Positions 37,521 to 44,746 of a DNA stretch of 64,000 bases are shown piece by piece (positions within the stretch are counted from its first letter, which is position 1; every line of letters begins with the position of its first letter). The notes beneath the pieces are model-generated. The model was not told the DNA's origin. It searched no databases and saw only the letters and a program-made list of their open reading frames with translations. The stretch lies in NCBI GenBank assembly GCA_016218575.1, contig JACRDN010000017.1, positions 1 through 64,000 of the forward strand, given 5' to 3'. The DNA comes from Elusimicrobiota bacterium. Its GTDB lineage: Bacteria; Elusimicrobiota; Elusimicrobia; UBA1565; UBA9628. The translations under genes and the position numbers were made by a program.

Positions 37521-38492
37521 TTATAACGGTCTCACCGGAAGACAAAGTTCACATCGAAAGACGCCTCTCTTGGCGTTGACGTGGCAGTCTCCGGCGTACA
37601 ACTCGAAGCATGGTCGGTTGTCCGGTTGAAACCCCGTGCCGGGAAGGGCGTTGCGAAAGGTGCTGTTCCAGGCGCTCACGATATCCCGCGAGGTCCCAAC
37701 AAATTCGGCGATGACGTACTTGCCGCCGGGAATATCGGTGACATTGACCACCGCGTCCCCGGCGAAGTCCCGGGGGACGACGACACAGGCATCATAGCGG
37801 CATTTTTCCGCCGTCGTCACCTGCGGGTCGTCATGTGATATCCCGATTTTAAGGCTGTCGTCCAATGATATCCCATGCGCGCTCATCCACTTCTCCATTC
37901 TATTCCATGTCTCGGGGATTCCGTGCGGCCCGTACGGACCAACGTTGCGCATGTATGCGACATGGTATCGCGGCAGTTCTTTGATTTTGGTCGTCATGGT
38001 CATTGCCTCCCGAGGTTCCCGCCATCGCGCTCTGGCGTATCTGGGGTTAGAATGACATTTGCCCCGGCGCCGCGCTTTGCCGCGGCTGCGGAGTTGTTTG
38101 CCGAAATTGCGATATTCTTTCCAGCGTTCGGCGCCTCCATTTCGCCATTCAGTCGCATTCATGCCGAAATAAGCCTTGAATGCCCTGGCGAAGGTGGCCG
38201 CTCCGGAAAAGCCGCAGTTGAGCGCGACTTCGAGGATGCTGGGCCCCGAACGTTTGAGAGCGCTGCCCGCCCTTTCCATTCGAAGTCTCTGGACATACTC
38301 GAACAAGTTCTCGTTGGTGAGCGATTTGAAGACACGATGAAAATGAAAGGGGGAGAAATAGGCGACTCTCGCAAGCTGATCAAGCGCGAGATCCTCCGAG
38401 AGGTGTTCGTTGATGTAGTCGATCACCTGATTGACTCGGCGTTCGTACTCTAATCGATTGCGGAGTGCGGAAGATTCTCTGGTTGGCGTCAC
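37521..38492 (-). CDS. AraC-family regulator with GyrI-like C-terminal domain
   Basis: This is a 323-residue transcription factor. The N-terminal AraC-type double HTH is clear (VNQVIDYINEHLSEDLALDQLARVAYFSPFHFHRVFKS, then LEVALNCGFSGAATFARAFKAYFGMNATEWR). A linker leads to a GyrI/SbmC-like effector-binding domain of about 155 residues (IKELPRYHVAYMRNVGPYG...YVIAEFVGTSRDIVSAWNSTF). This Rob-like layout usually senses small amphipathic or toxic molecules. The GTG at 38492 is preferred. A longer frame begins with sequence that shows no domain and crosses the divergent promoter region. Confidence 0.85.
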   Translation of the reverse strand: MTPTRESSALRNRLEYERRVNQVIDYINEHLSEDLALDQLARVAYFSPFHFHRVFKSLTNENLFEYVQRLRMERAGSALKRSGPSILEVALNCGFSGAATFARAFKAYFGMNATEWRNGGAERWKEYRNFGKQLRSRGKARRRGKCHSNPRYARARWREPREAMTMTTKIKELPRYHVAYMRNVGPYGPHGIPETWNRMEKWMSAHGISLDDSLKIGISHDDPQVTTAEKCRYDACVVVPRDFAGDAVVNVTDIPGGKYVIAEFVGTSRDIVSAWNSTFRNALPGTGFQPDNRPCFELYAGDCHVNAKRGVFRCELCLPVRPL

Positions 38493-38555
38493 GTGCTTTT
38501 CCCGGAGAACGATTGTATCACTTCGATTTTGATAAAATCCAAATCGCACTTTAAC

Positions 38556-39296
38556 ATGGATAATCCCAACGCGGGCTATACTCTCCTTCAGGCGCAAAAG
38601 GGAGTTTATTATGCCATCCCGCGCGACCGGGACCGAGTACCCGAGCCTTCCGAGTTCAGGCGCGAGGTCGAGGACGTCCTGGCGCGCTGCGCCGGACTCA
38701 AGGAGGGCAAGATTCATCTGCGCGTGGACAAGAAGGCGCGGGAACTCTCAGCTGAACTTGAAGCCAAAGGCTTCAAGTTCAGCAACGAGAGGGTCGAGTA
38801 TCATCTCTCTGTTTCGGAATGGCCGGGGGAGGTCGGCACTCCCCTCTCCTGGACGACGGCCAGCGTGGACGGCGCGTTAAGACTCGAGCAGGCCGCGGAG
38901 CTTCTGGGCCGGGCGGGGCAGGGAGACCCGGATTGGTCGCCTGAGGACGATCCGCTCCAGCTTCTCAAGTCGTACCTTGCCGAGGGGGGGCTCTACGGAG
39001 GCCTGAACGCGGTCCAGGTCGGGCTGGTGGACGGCAGGCCCGCCGGGGTCGTGGTCGCCCAAGCCAATCCCGCGACCGGCTGGTGCCGCATCACTTACAT
39101 GGGGCTTCTGCCGGAATTCCGCGGCCGCGGCCTCGGACGCTGGCTGCACCGCCATGGATTTGCCATGATGAAAGGGCAGGGAGGCAAGCAGTACCATGGC
39201 GGCACCGTCTCCACCAACGCCGCCATGATTCGGCTGTTCCTCTCGCAGGGCTGCCAGGAGAGCCGCAGGATGGAGGAATGGATTCGAGAGTTCTGA
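38556..39296 (+). CDS. GNAT-family acetyltransferase
   Basis: This 246-residue protein has a C-terminal GNAT domain: PAGVVVAQANPATGWCRITYMGLLPEFRGRGLGRWLHRHG with the acetyl-CoA loop RGRGLG. STNAAMIRLFLSQGCQESRRMEEW follows. The N-terminal 110 residues are not recognised and may be a second, degenerate GNAT half. The ATG at 38556 is preferred over the GTG at 38493, which would overlap the divergent AraC gene start. It ends 19 bases inside the next gene. Confidence 0.75.
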   Translation: MDNPNAGYTLLQAQKGVYYAIPRDRDRVPEPSEFRREVEDVLARCAGLKEGKIHLRVDKKARELSAELEAKGFKFSNERVEYHLSVSEWPGEVGTPLSWTTASVDGALRLEQAAELLGRAGQGDPDWSPEDDPLQLLKSYLAEGGLYGGLNAVQVGLVDGRPAGVVVAQANPATGWCRITYMGLLPEFRGRGLGRWLHRHGFAMMKGQGGKQYHGGTVSTNAAMIRLFLSQGCQESRRMEEWIREF

Positions 39297-41050
39297 AGCT
39301 GGCGCCTTTGGCTTTGCTGACCGTCATGCCCGCTCATTCAACCGAAAAAAGATTGTCCACTCGGGCCGAGCAAACCCAATGGGTGGAGACCGGCCGCTAC
39401 GAGGAAGTCGTTCGCCTCTGCCGAGGCTTCGAGCAGCACTACCCCAAGAAAGTCCGCTGCCTGCGCTTCGGCACCACCCCCGAGGGCCGGCCCATGCTGG
39501 CTTTGGCGGCTTCCGAGGACGGGCGCCTGGACCCGAAATCCAACCGGACTAGGAAACGCCCCGTCCTGCTATTTCAAGGAGGGATCCACTCGGGAGAAAT
39601 AGACGGCAAGGATGCCGGGTTTCTGCTCTTGCGCCGGCTCTTGAATGGGGAGGTTTTGCCCAGAATTCTTAGGAAGGTCACCTTGGTTTTTGTCCCGATT
39701 TTCAACATAGACGGGCACGAGCGCTTCGGTCCCAACAACCGCCCCAACCAGATCGGCCCCAAGGAAATGGGCTGGCGGACCACGGCCGAAAACCTCAACT
39801 TGAACCGGGACTACATGAAGGCGGACGCGCCCGAAATGCGGGCCATGCTCAAGCTCTTGGGGGAATGGGACCCGATCCTCTACGCGGATCTGCACGTGAC
39901 CGACGGGGCCGACTTCCAGCACGACGTCGCGGTTCTGATAGAGCCTTCCTTGTCCGGCCCCGAGCCCCTGCGCCGGGCCGGGCGGGAGCTCAGCGCCGAG
40001 CTCATGCGGATGCTCTCAGCCCAGGGGCACAAGCCCCTTTCTTTTTATCCGACCTTCATCGAGGGCGATAATCCGGCCTCCGGGATCGCCTTGAGCGTGA
40101 TGCCCCCGCGCTTCTCCCATGCTTACTGGGCCCTGCGCGGCCGGATCGGGGTCCTGGTGGAGACCCATTCCTGGAAGGACTATGAGACGAGGGTGAGGGC
40201 CACCTATGACGTGATGCTGGATTTGCTGGAGCTGGCGGGGCGACAGGGGCCTTCTTGGCTTGCGACTGCGCGCAAGGCCGATGAAGAGGCGAGCTTGTTG
40301 CGCGGCCGGGAACTCGTCCTGGAGTATGCCCCGACCGGGAGCTCCCGGACCATCGAGTTTTTGGGCTACGAGTACGAGCGCAAACCCTCCGAGATATCCG
40401 GCAAGACCTGGATCATCTACGACCCCAAGAAGCCCCAGGTCTGGAGAATTCCGCTTTTCGACGCGTTGAAGCCTTCCTTGACCGTGAAGGCTCCCGGAGG
40501 AGGCTACGTGGTTCCCCCGGCCTATGCCGGATGGATTTCCGCGATTTTGGAGGCCCATGGGATTTCTTACAGAACGATAAAACAAAAATCTCCACCTCCA
40601 GGGCAGGTTGAAGTGTTTCGAGCCCCGGAGGTTCACTTCGCCAAGGAAAGCTTCGAGGGGCGGTGGCCGGTTTCAGTGAAAGGCGAGTGGAAGGCCGAGC
40701 AGCGCTCAATCCCGGAGGGCTCGCTTTATATCCCCGTCTCGCAGCCCAAGGCCGCTCTTGTCCTGCATCTCCTGGAGCCCACGGCCCCGGACTCTTTTCT
40801 CAGCTGGGGCTTCTTCAACCCTATTTTCGAGCGCAAGGAATACATGGACGACTACGTGCTCGAGAAAGAGGCCCGCCTCATGCTGGAGAAAAACCCCGCC
40901 CTCAAGAGAGAGTTCGAGGGTAGGCTTGCCCGGGACCCTGATTTCGCCAAGAGCCCCGCCGAGCGCCTCGATTTTTTCTACCGGAGGCACCCGGCCTGGG
41001 ACGAGCGCTTGAGCCTCTATCCGGTCTACCGCTGGCAGACAGGGCAGTAG
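39278..41050 (+). CDS. Exported M14-family zinc carboxypeptidase
   Basis: This 590-residue peptidase has a signal peptide (VLKLAPLALLTVMPAHS) and an N-terminal M14 catalytic domain. The HxxE zinc pair is in GGIHSGEIDGKD, FVPIFNIDGHERFG follows, and NLNRDYMKADAPEMRAML is the substrate-binding Asn-Arg region. The third ligand His is in YADLHVTDGADFQHD, and the catalytic Glu probably lies in GVLVETHSWKDYETR. The C-terminal 250 residues have no recognised fold. It probably trims peptides in the periplasm. The start has a GGAGGA ribosome binding site inside the preceding gene. The 3' end overlaps mutM by 25 bases on the opposite strand. Confidence 0.85.
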   Translation: MDSRVLKLAPLALLTVMPAHSTEKRLSTRAEQTQWVETGRYEEVVRLCRGFEQHYPKKVRCLRFGTTPEGRPMLALAASEDGRLDPKSNRTRKRPVLLFQGGIHSGEIDGKDAGFLLLRRLLNGEVLPRILRKVTLVFVPIFNIDGHERFGPNNRPNQIGPKEMGWRTTAENLNLNRDYMKADAPEMRAMLKLLGEWDPILYADLHVTDGADFQHDVAVLIEPSLSGPEPLRRAGRELSAELMRMLSAQGHKPLSFYPTFIEGDNPASGIALSVMPPRFSHAYWALRGRIGVLVETHSWKDYETRVRATYDVMLDLLELAGRQGPSWLATARKADEEASLLRGRELVLEYAPTGSSRTIEFLGYEYERKPSEISGKTWIIYDPKKPQVWRIPLFDALKPSLTVKAPGGGYVVPPAYAGWISAILEAHGISYRTIKQKSPPPGQVEVFRAPEVHFAKESFEGRWPVSVKGEWKAEQRSIPEGSLYIPVSQPKAALVLHLLEPTAPDSFLSWGFFNPIFERKEYMDDYVLEKEARLMLEKNPALKREFEGRLARDPDFAKSPAERLDFFYRRHPAWDERLSLYPVYRWQTGQ

Positions 41051-41805
41051 AGGCTGGTGCGCCCGGCCAAAGGGCGGCGAGTGGCCTTCAGGGCGTGCCC
41101 GCAACGCCCGATCTTGCGGCCGTACACCGAGACGATTTCCTGGGCCCGGCCGGGATTTCCCAAGGGATTGAGATAGGCCTCGTCCTCGAGGGTGCTGCCG
41201 CCGAGCTCCACGGCTCGGGAGAGGATTTCCTTGATCGCTCGGCACAGGCTCTCGAGCCGCGCCAGGCTTAACGCCCCGCCCGGCTTCATGGGGCGGATGC
41301 CGGCCGCGTAAAGGGCCTCCGTCGCGTAAATATTCCCGATGCCGGCGACCAGGGCCTGGTCCATGAGAAGGGCCTTGATCGGAGCTCTGCGGCCCTTGAG
41401 GGCTCGGCGCAGGTAGCGCGCGTCGAAAGCCCCGCTCAAGGGCTCTGGGCCCAGCTCCGGCAGGGAGCAGCCTACACGGCCGAAGCGTCTGGCGTCGTGG
41501 AAATTGACCATATGCTCGCCCACCGCCAGCCGAAAGCGAAGATGGGGGCCGGCACCCCCCAGGACCAGTCGTCCGGACATTCCCAAGTGGAGGGAAAGGG
41601 TTTTCCCGCCCGACAGCTTGAGGAGGAGGTACTTGCCGCGCCTCTCCACCGCTTCCACGGTCCTGCCAACGAGGCCCTGGAGCGCGGCCGCCGGAGGCGG
41701 GCGGTAGAAGGTGGGCCGGCCCACGGCGTAGGACGCGACCGTCTTGCCCTTGATGCGTTCCTCGAGAATCCTGCGGACGGTTTCGATCTCGGGCAGCTCC
41801 GGCAT
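41026..41805 (-). CDS. mutM: Formamidopyrimidine-DNA glycosylase MutM (Fpg)
   Basis: This 259-residue base-excision repair enzyme removes 8-oxoguanine and Fapy lesions. The catalytic N-terminal PELPE with the following Glu, the beta-hairpin Lys (RRGKYLLLKL), the strand HLGMSGRL and the H2TH segment (LLMDQALVAGIGNIYATEALYAAGIRP) are intact. The C-terminal zinc finger is unusual. The last pair CPVCQR is present, but the first pair reads GRKIGRCGHAL with a single Cys, where relatives have CxxCG. His may substitute. It follows the transporter gene by three bases. Confidence 0.93.
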   Translation of the reverse strand: MPELPEIETVRRILEERIKGKTVASYAVGRPTFYRPPPAAALQGLVGRTVEAVERRGKYLLLKLSGGKTLSLHLGMSGRLVLGGAGPHLRFRLAVGEHMVNFHDARRFGRVGCSLPELGPEPLSGAFDARYLRRALKGRRAPIKALLMDQALVAGIGNIYATEALYAAGIRPMKPGGALSLARLESLCRAIKEILSRAVELGGSTLEDEAYLNPLGNPGRAQEIVSVYGRKIGRCGHALKATRRPLAGRTSLYCPVCQR

Positions 41806-41808
41806 GGA

Positions 41809-42552
41809 TCAACGGGCGTTCCGGTAGAGGGTGTAGAGCCCGAGGAGGAAGCTCAGCAGTCCCGTGGCAAAGCAGAGGCTCGTTTGGGCCGCGTTCCACC
41901 AGCGGGCCAGGTGGAATAGGGAAAGCTCCATGAGGGCGCTTAAGAGCAGCATCCCGATCAAGGTCCCAAGGCTAAAGACCACGAGATAAAGAAAGGCCCA
42001 TGTAGGCGAGGCGATGGCGGCCAAGGCCAGGAGGGCCACGGCCGCGCTGCCGGCTAGGCCGTGCATGAGCCCGACCAAGGCCGAGCGCCAGGCGGCATTT
42101 TTCCCCGCTCCCGCCCAGGCCTTGAGCCAGCCCGGCTCGTGGAGATGGGAGTGCCTTTCGGGGTGCGGGCCTGGACTCGAAATTTCCATGAATTGATGGC
42201 TGTGCTCGGGGTCCTCGTGGTCGTGGGGATGGCTGTGGGTCTTGACCCCCAAAGAGCTTAGCCGGTAGCCCGCCATGTTGAGAAGCCCGAGCCCCGTCAG
42301 CATGATCCCTACTGCCGACTCGAGAACGCGCTCGGCGCCTGCCTGGGAGCGGGCCTTGAAGGCGATGATCACGGCCCCGGCCGAGAGGACGGTGAGCATG
42401 TGCCCCAGGCCCCAGAAGGCTCCGAGAACCCAGGCCGTTCCCTTGTCCCTGTTTCTGGCCACCAAAGTCGAGACGGCCACCACGTGGTCGGGGTCCGTGG
42501 AATGGCGCAGGCCGAGCAGAAAGCCGAAGCTGAGTAGTGATAAGAATTTCAT
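41809..42552 (-). CDS. NicO/UreH-type nickel-cobalt transporter-like membrane protein
   Basis: This 247-residue protein has six or so membrane helices. The first helix ends in LRHSTDPDHVVAVST, the HX4DH signature of nickel/cobalt permeases. A cytoplasmic or periplasmic His-rich loop (KTHSHPHDHEDPEHSHQ, later HPERHSHLHEPG) sits between the two halves. The second half repeats the pattern as ALVGLMHGLAGSAA. This supports divalent metal binding and transport, but export cannot be told from import. It lies downstream of DsbA-like and TlpA-like genes and upstream of mutM on the same strand. Confidence 0.82.
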   Translation of the reverse strand: MKFLSLLSFGFLLGLRHSTDPDHVVAVSTLVARNRDKGTAWVLGAFWGLGHMLTVLSAGAVIIAFKARSQAGAERVLESAVGIMLTGLGLLNMAGYRLSSLGVKTHSHPHDHEDPEHSHQFMEISSPGPHPERHSHLHEPGWLKAWAGAGKNAAWRSALVGLMHGLAGSAAVALLALAAIASPTWAFLYLVVFSLGTLIGMLLLSALMELSLFHLARWWNAAQTSLCFATGLLSFLLGLYTLYRNAR

Positions 42553-42605
42553 GGGGAGGAAATGTTCCTAATTTTTTCCTCGATTAGACCGGGCGGCGCG
42601 GCTTT

Positions 42606-43379
42606 CTAGGGCTTGCCCTCGAGCTTCTTGATGATCTCATCGAAATGCTCGACCGGATAGGCCCCTCGGACAGGGACGCCGTTCAAAAGATAGCCCGGGG
42701 TGCCGGTGAAACCGAATTTCTTGGCTTCCTGCACATCGGCCTCGATGCGGTCCTTGACCGCCTGGCTCTTGGCGTCCTGGCGCAGCTTCTCGACGTCCAA
42801 GCCCATGGCCTTGGCGGTTTCCTCGTAGAAAGGCCCGCCGAGCTTGTCCTGGTTTTGGAAGAGCTTGTCGTGGAACTCCCAGGCCTTGTCCGGGGATTGC
42901 AGGGCTACGGCCTCCATGTGCTGTGCGGCGAGCATGGCCTCGGGATGCATGGCCAGCGGCAGTTGCTTGAAGACGACTCGCATCTTGGAGCCGTATTTTT
43001 CGCGCAAAGTCTCCACGTTCTTGAAGCCCCGGCCGCAGAAGGGGCACTGGAAATCGGAGTATTCCACGAGGGTGTACTTGGCCTTTTTGCTCCCGCGGAC
43101 ATGGGCGGCCTTGCCGATTTCCGGCTTCTTCGGGTTCTTGAAGGACTCCTCGAACTCCCTTTTCTCGGCTTCCTCCTCCTCTTTCTGCCGGCGGACCTGC
43201 TCCTCCTGGGCCGCTTGAGCCACGATCTCGAGGAACTCCTTCTTATGGCTGCGCAGCACCCCTAGGACGATGTCGGGATTGTCGGAGATGACCTTCTCGA
43301 CCTCGGCCCGCGACGGCGCGGCCGGGGCCCAGGAAGGGAAGAATATCGCGAGGGCCGCCAGCAGTATGGAAAATTTCAT
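42606..43379 (-). CDS. DsbA-family periplasmic thiol oxidoreductase
   Basis: This 257-residue protein has a signal peptide (FSILLAALAIFFPSWAPA), a charged coiled-coil-like spacer (residues 20-85) and a thioredoxin_4/DsbA-like domain. The active site CPFC is in EYSDFQCPFCGRGF, and the cis-Pro is in FGFTGTPGYLLNG. It probably forms or isomerises disulfides, or reduces metal-binding thiols, in the periplasm. The start at 43379 has AGGAG seven bases before it. An upstream frame adds non-signal sequence. TlpA-like gene 43402-43917 lies just upstream in the same unit. Confidence 0.88.
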   Translation of the reverse strand: MKFSILLAALAIFFPSWAPAAPSRAEVEKVISDNPDIVLGVLRSHKKEFLEIVAQAAQEEQVRRQKEEEEAEKREFEESFKNPKKPEIGKAAHVRGSKKAKYTLVEYSDFQCPFCGRGFKNVETLREKYGSKMRVVFKQLPLAMHPEAMLAAQHMEAVALQSPDKAWEFHDKLFQNQDKLGGPFYEETAKAMGLDVEKLRQDAKSQAVKDRIEADVQEAKKFGFTGTPGYLLNGVPVRGAYPVEHFDEIIKKLEGKP

Positions 43380-43401
43380 TCGAGTCTCCTGGAAGTGTGC
43401 G

Positions 43402-43917
43402 CTAATTATCCAATTGTCTGATAATATCATTTTCGAGAGTCATAGGATCAAAAGCCCCGACGTAGCGGCGCGCGATGCGCCCCTTGCGGTCTATCAGGTA
43501 GCTCGTGGGCAGGCCCAAGACTTGGTAGGCTTTTGCGGTCTTTTCATCCGACAGCAGGACCGGAAAACTGAGGTTGGACTGAGCCACAAAGCCCATCACC
43601 GCACGGCCTTCCCGATCCATGGACGCGGCGGCCACGGTGAACCCCTTGGGGAGGTAGCGTCGATGCAAAGCCTCTAGGAGAGGCATTTCTTCCCGGCAGG
43701 AATCGCACCAGGTGGCCCAGAAGGTCAAAAGCACGACCTTGCCCCGCAGTCGGGACAGGGGAATCATCCCGCCGCCCAGAAGAGGGAGCGCGAAGGCCGG
43801 GGCTTGCGCCCCGGGCGAGATCGGGGGGAGAGTCGAGGCGCGCTGCGCCCGCCAAGCCACCGCCAGAAGAGCCAGTATCCCGATAGCCGTAAAAAAAGTC
43901 TTGCGAGGATCTTTCAT
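43402..43917 (-). CDS. TlpA/ResA-like membrane-anchored thioredoxin
   Basis: This 171-residue protein has an N-terminal membrane anchor (TFFTAIGILALLAVAW) and a thioredoxin-like domain with active site WCDSC in LLTFWATWCDSCREEMPLLEAL. It ends with YLIDRKGRIARRYVG. TlpA/ResA proteins deliver electrons to periplasmic disulfides in cytochrome c and oxidase assembly. The start at 43917 is chosen to place the anchor at the N-terminus. A hairpin (43933-43962) and a nine-codon Cys peptide lie between it and tetR, suggesting attenuation. Confidence 0.87.
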   Translation of the reverse strand: MKDPRKTFFTAIGILALLAVAWRAQRASTLPPISPGAQAPAFALPLLGGGMIPLSRLRGKVVLLTFWATWCDSCREEMPLLEALHRRYLPKGFTVAAASMDREGRAVMGFVAQSNLSFPVLLSDEKTAKAYQVLGLPTSYLIDRKGRIARRYVGAFDPMTLENDIIRQLDN

Positions 43918-43932
43918 GAATAAATAAGAAGG

Positions 43933-43962
43933 CCCAGGCGCCGCCTCAAGGCGGCGCCTGGG
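43933..43962 (-). terminator. GC-rich hairpin between tetR and the TlpA-like gene
   Basis: A 14-bp perfect stem (CCCAGGCGCCGCCT with its complement, two-base loop) is followed on the minus strand by CCTTCTTATTTATT. It can end the tetR transcript, or act as an attenuator between the Cys peptide (43974-44003) and the thiol oxidoreductase genes. Confidence 0.7.
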
Positions 43963-43973
43963 TTTGCGTCGGT

Positions 43974-44003
43974 CTAGCACCCGCAGGGTGTCTTTGGTCC
44001 CAT
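43974..44003 (-). CDS. Nine-residue peptide MGPKTPCGC, possible Cys leader peptide
   Basis: An ATG seven bases after a strong GGAGGA ribosome binding site, which overlaps the end of tetR, opens a 9-codon frame reading MGPKTPCGC and then TAG. Eleven bases later a 14-bp GC-rich hairpin begins, and the next genes encode Cys-active thioredoxin-fold proteins. Two Cys codons in nine residues next to a terminator look like a leader peptide for transcription attenuation. A metal-binding or processed peptide is the alternative. No homologue is recalled, and the call rests on position alone. Confidence 0.45.
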   Translation of the reverse strand: MGPKTPCGC

Positions 44004-44007
44004 GGTA

Positions 44008-44616
44008 TTATCCTCCGTGCTTTTTCTTTTGCTGCTCGATCAGCGCGCAGGCGAGCTTGCCCACGCGCGAAAACACGCCGGGGTCCCGCCTGGTCCTGGC
44101 GAGCATAATGGCCCCCTCGTAAAGCGAGATGATGGCCTCGGCCGAGGCGGTCGGGTTGAGGCTGGCCTCAAACTCGCCGCGGGCTTTGGCCAGGCGCAGG
44201 CATTGCGCAAAATGGCGGCTCCATTCCTCGAAAAAGAGCCCGGCGCGCTCTCGGAAGGAGTCGTTGATGTCGCTCATCTCGAGGGCGATGTTTCCCACGA
44301 AGCACCCGGCCCTGCAGCCGTTGCCGCTGAAAAGCTTGCGGGCTTCCTTAAATAGGCAATCCACGGCGGCCACGGGCTCGCGTCCCCGGCAGCCGTTCTC
44401 TATGCGCCGCTGCCGGTAGTCCGCGATCTTGGCGTCGAGCACGGCTAGCCCCAGTTCCTCCTTGGAGCCGTAGTGATGGAAGAGGTTGGCCTTGGTCATC
44501 CGGCAAGCCTTGGCGATGTCGTCCAGGGAAGTCGCGCGGTATCCGCGCAGATGAATGAGGTGCTCCGCCTGGTCGATAATCCTGTCGCGAACCCTCAAGT
44601 CTGGTTTTCGTCCCAT
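44008..44616 (-). CDS. TetR/AcrR-family transcriptional repressor
   Basis: This 202-residue regulator has the N-terminal HTH RDRIIDQAEHLIHLRGYRATSLDDIAKACRMTKANLFHHYGSKEELGLAVL at residues 12-62, followed by a helical ligand domain containing three cysteines in GNGCRAGCFVG and CRGRE. The start at 44616 (MGRKPDLRV) is preferred because an operator-like palindrome lies immediately upstream, inside the longer frame. It is the first gene of the tetR, Cys peptide, tlpA-like, dsbA-like, nicO-like unit and is divergent from the retroelement target gene. Confidence 0.88.
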   Translation of the reverse strand: MGRKPDLRVRDRIIDQAEHLIHLRGYRATSLDDIAKACRMTKANLFHHYGSKEELGLAVLDAKIADYRQRRIENGCRGREPVAAVDCLFKEARKLFSGNGCRAGCFVGNIALEMSDINDSFRERAGLFFEEWSRHFAQCLRLAKARGEFEASLNPTASAEAIISLYEGAIMLARTRRDPGVFSRVGKLACALIEQQKKKHGG

Positions 44617-44621
44617 TTTTA

Positions 44622-44641
44622 TTAACCTATCGGTCGGTAAG
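44622..44641. promoter_or_regulatory. Probable TetR operator
   Basis: TTAACCTATCGGTCGGTAAG reads on the minus strand as CTTACCGACCGATAGGTTAA. It is an imperfect palindrome with the ACCGACCG core typical of AcrR/TetR-family operators, placed five bases upstream of the tetR start. Autorepression is likely. Confidence 0.55.
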
Positions 44642-44672
44642 TAAATTACCACATTCCCGGAGATTTGTCAAC

Positions 44673-44740
44673 TAGGACCAATGGCCCAGTTTTGGCCGAC
44701 CCATTAGGCCCAGGCTTTTTTTAAAAGCTTCCTGCAAACT
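44673..44740 (+). promoter_or_regulatory. GGCCC motif region and -10 of the retroelement target
   Basis: TAGGACCAATGGCCCAG (44673-44689) and a second copy around GACCCATTAGGCCCAGG (44697-44713) precede CAAACT (44735-44740), a plausible -10 six bases before the ATG at 44747. The second GGCCC ends 35 nt before the start codon. Confidence 0.5.
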
Positions 44741-44746
44741 GCTTAT

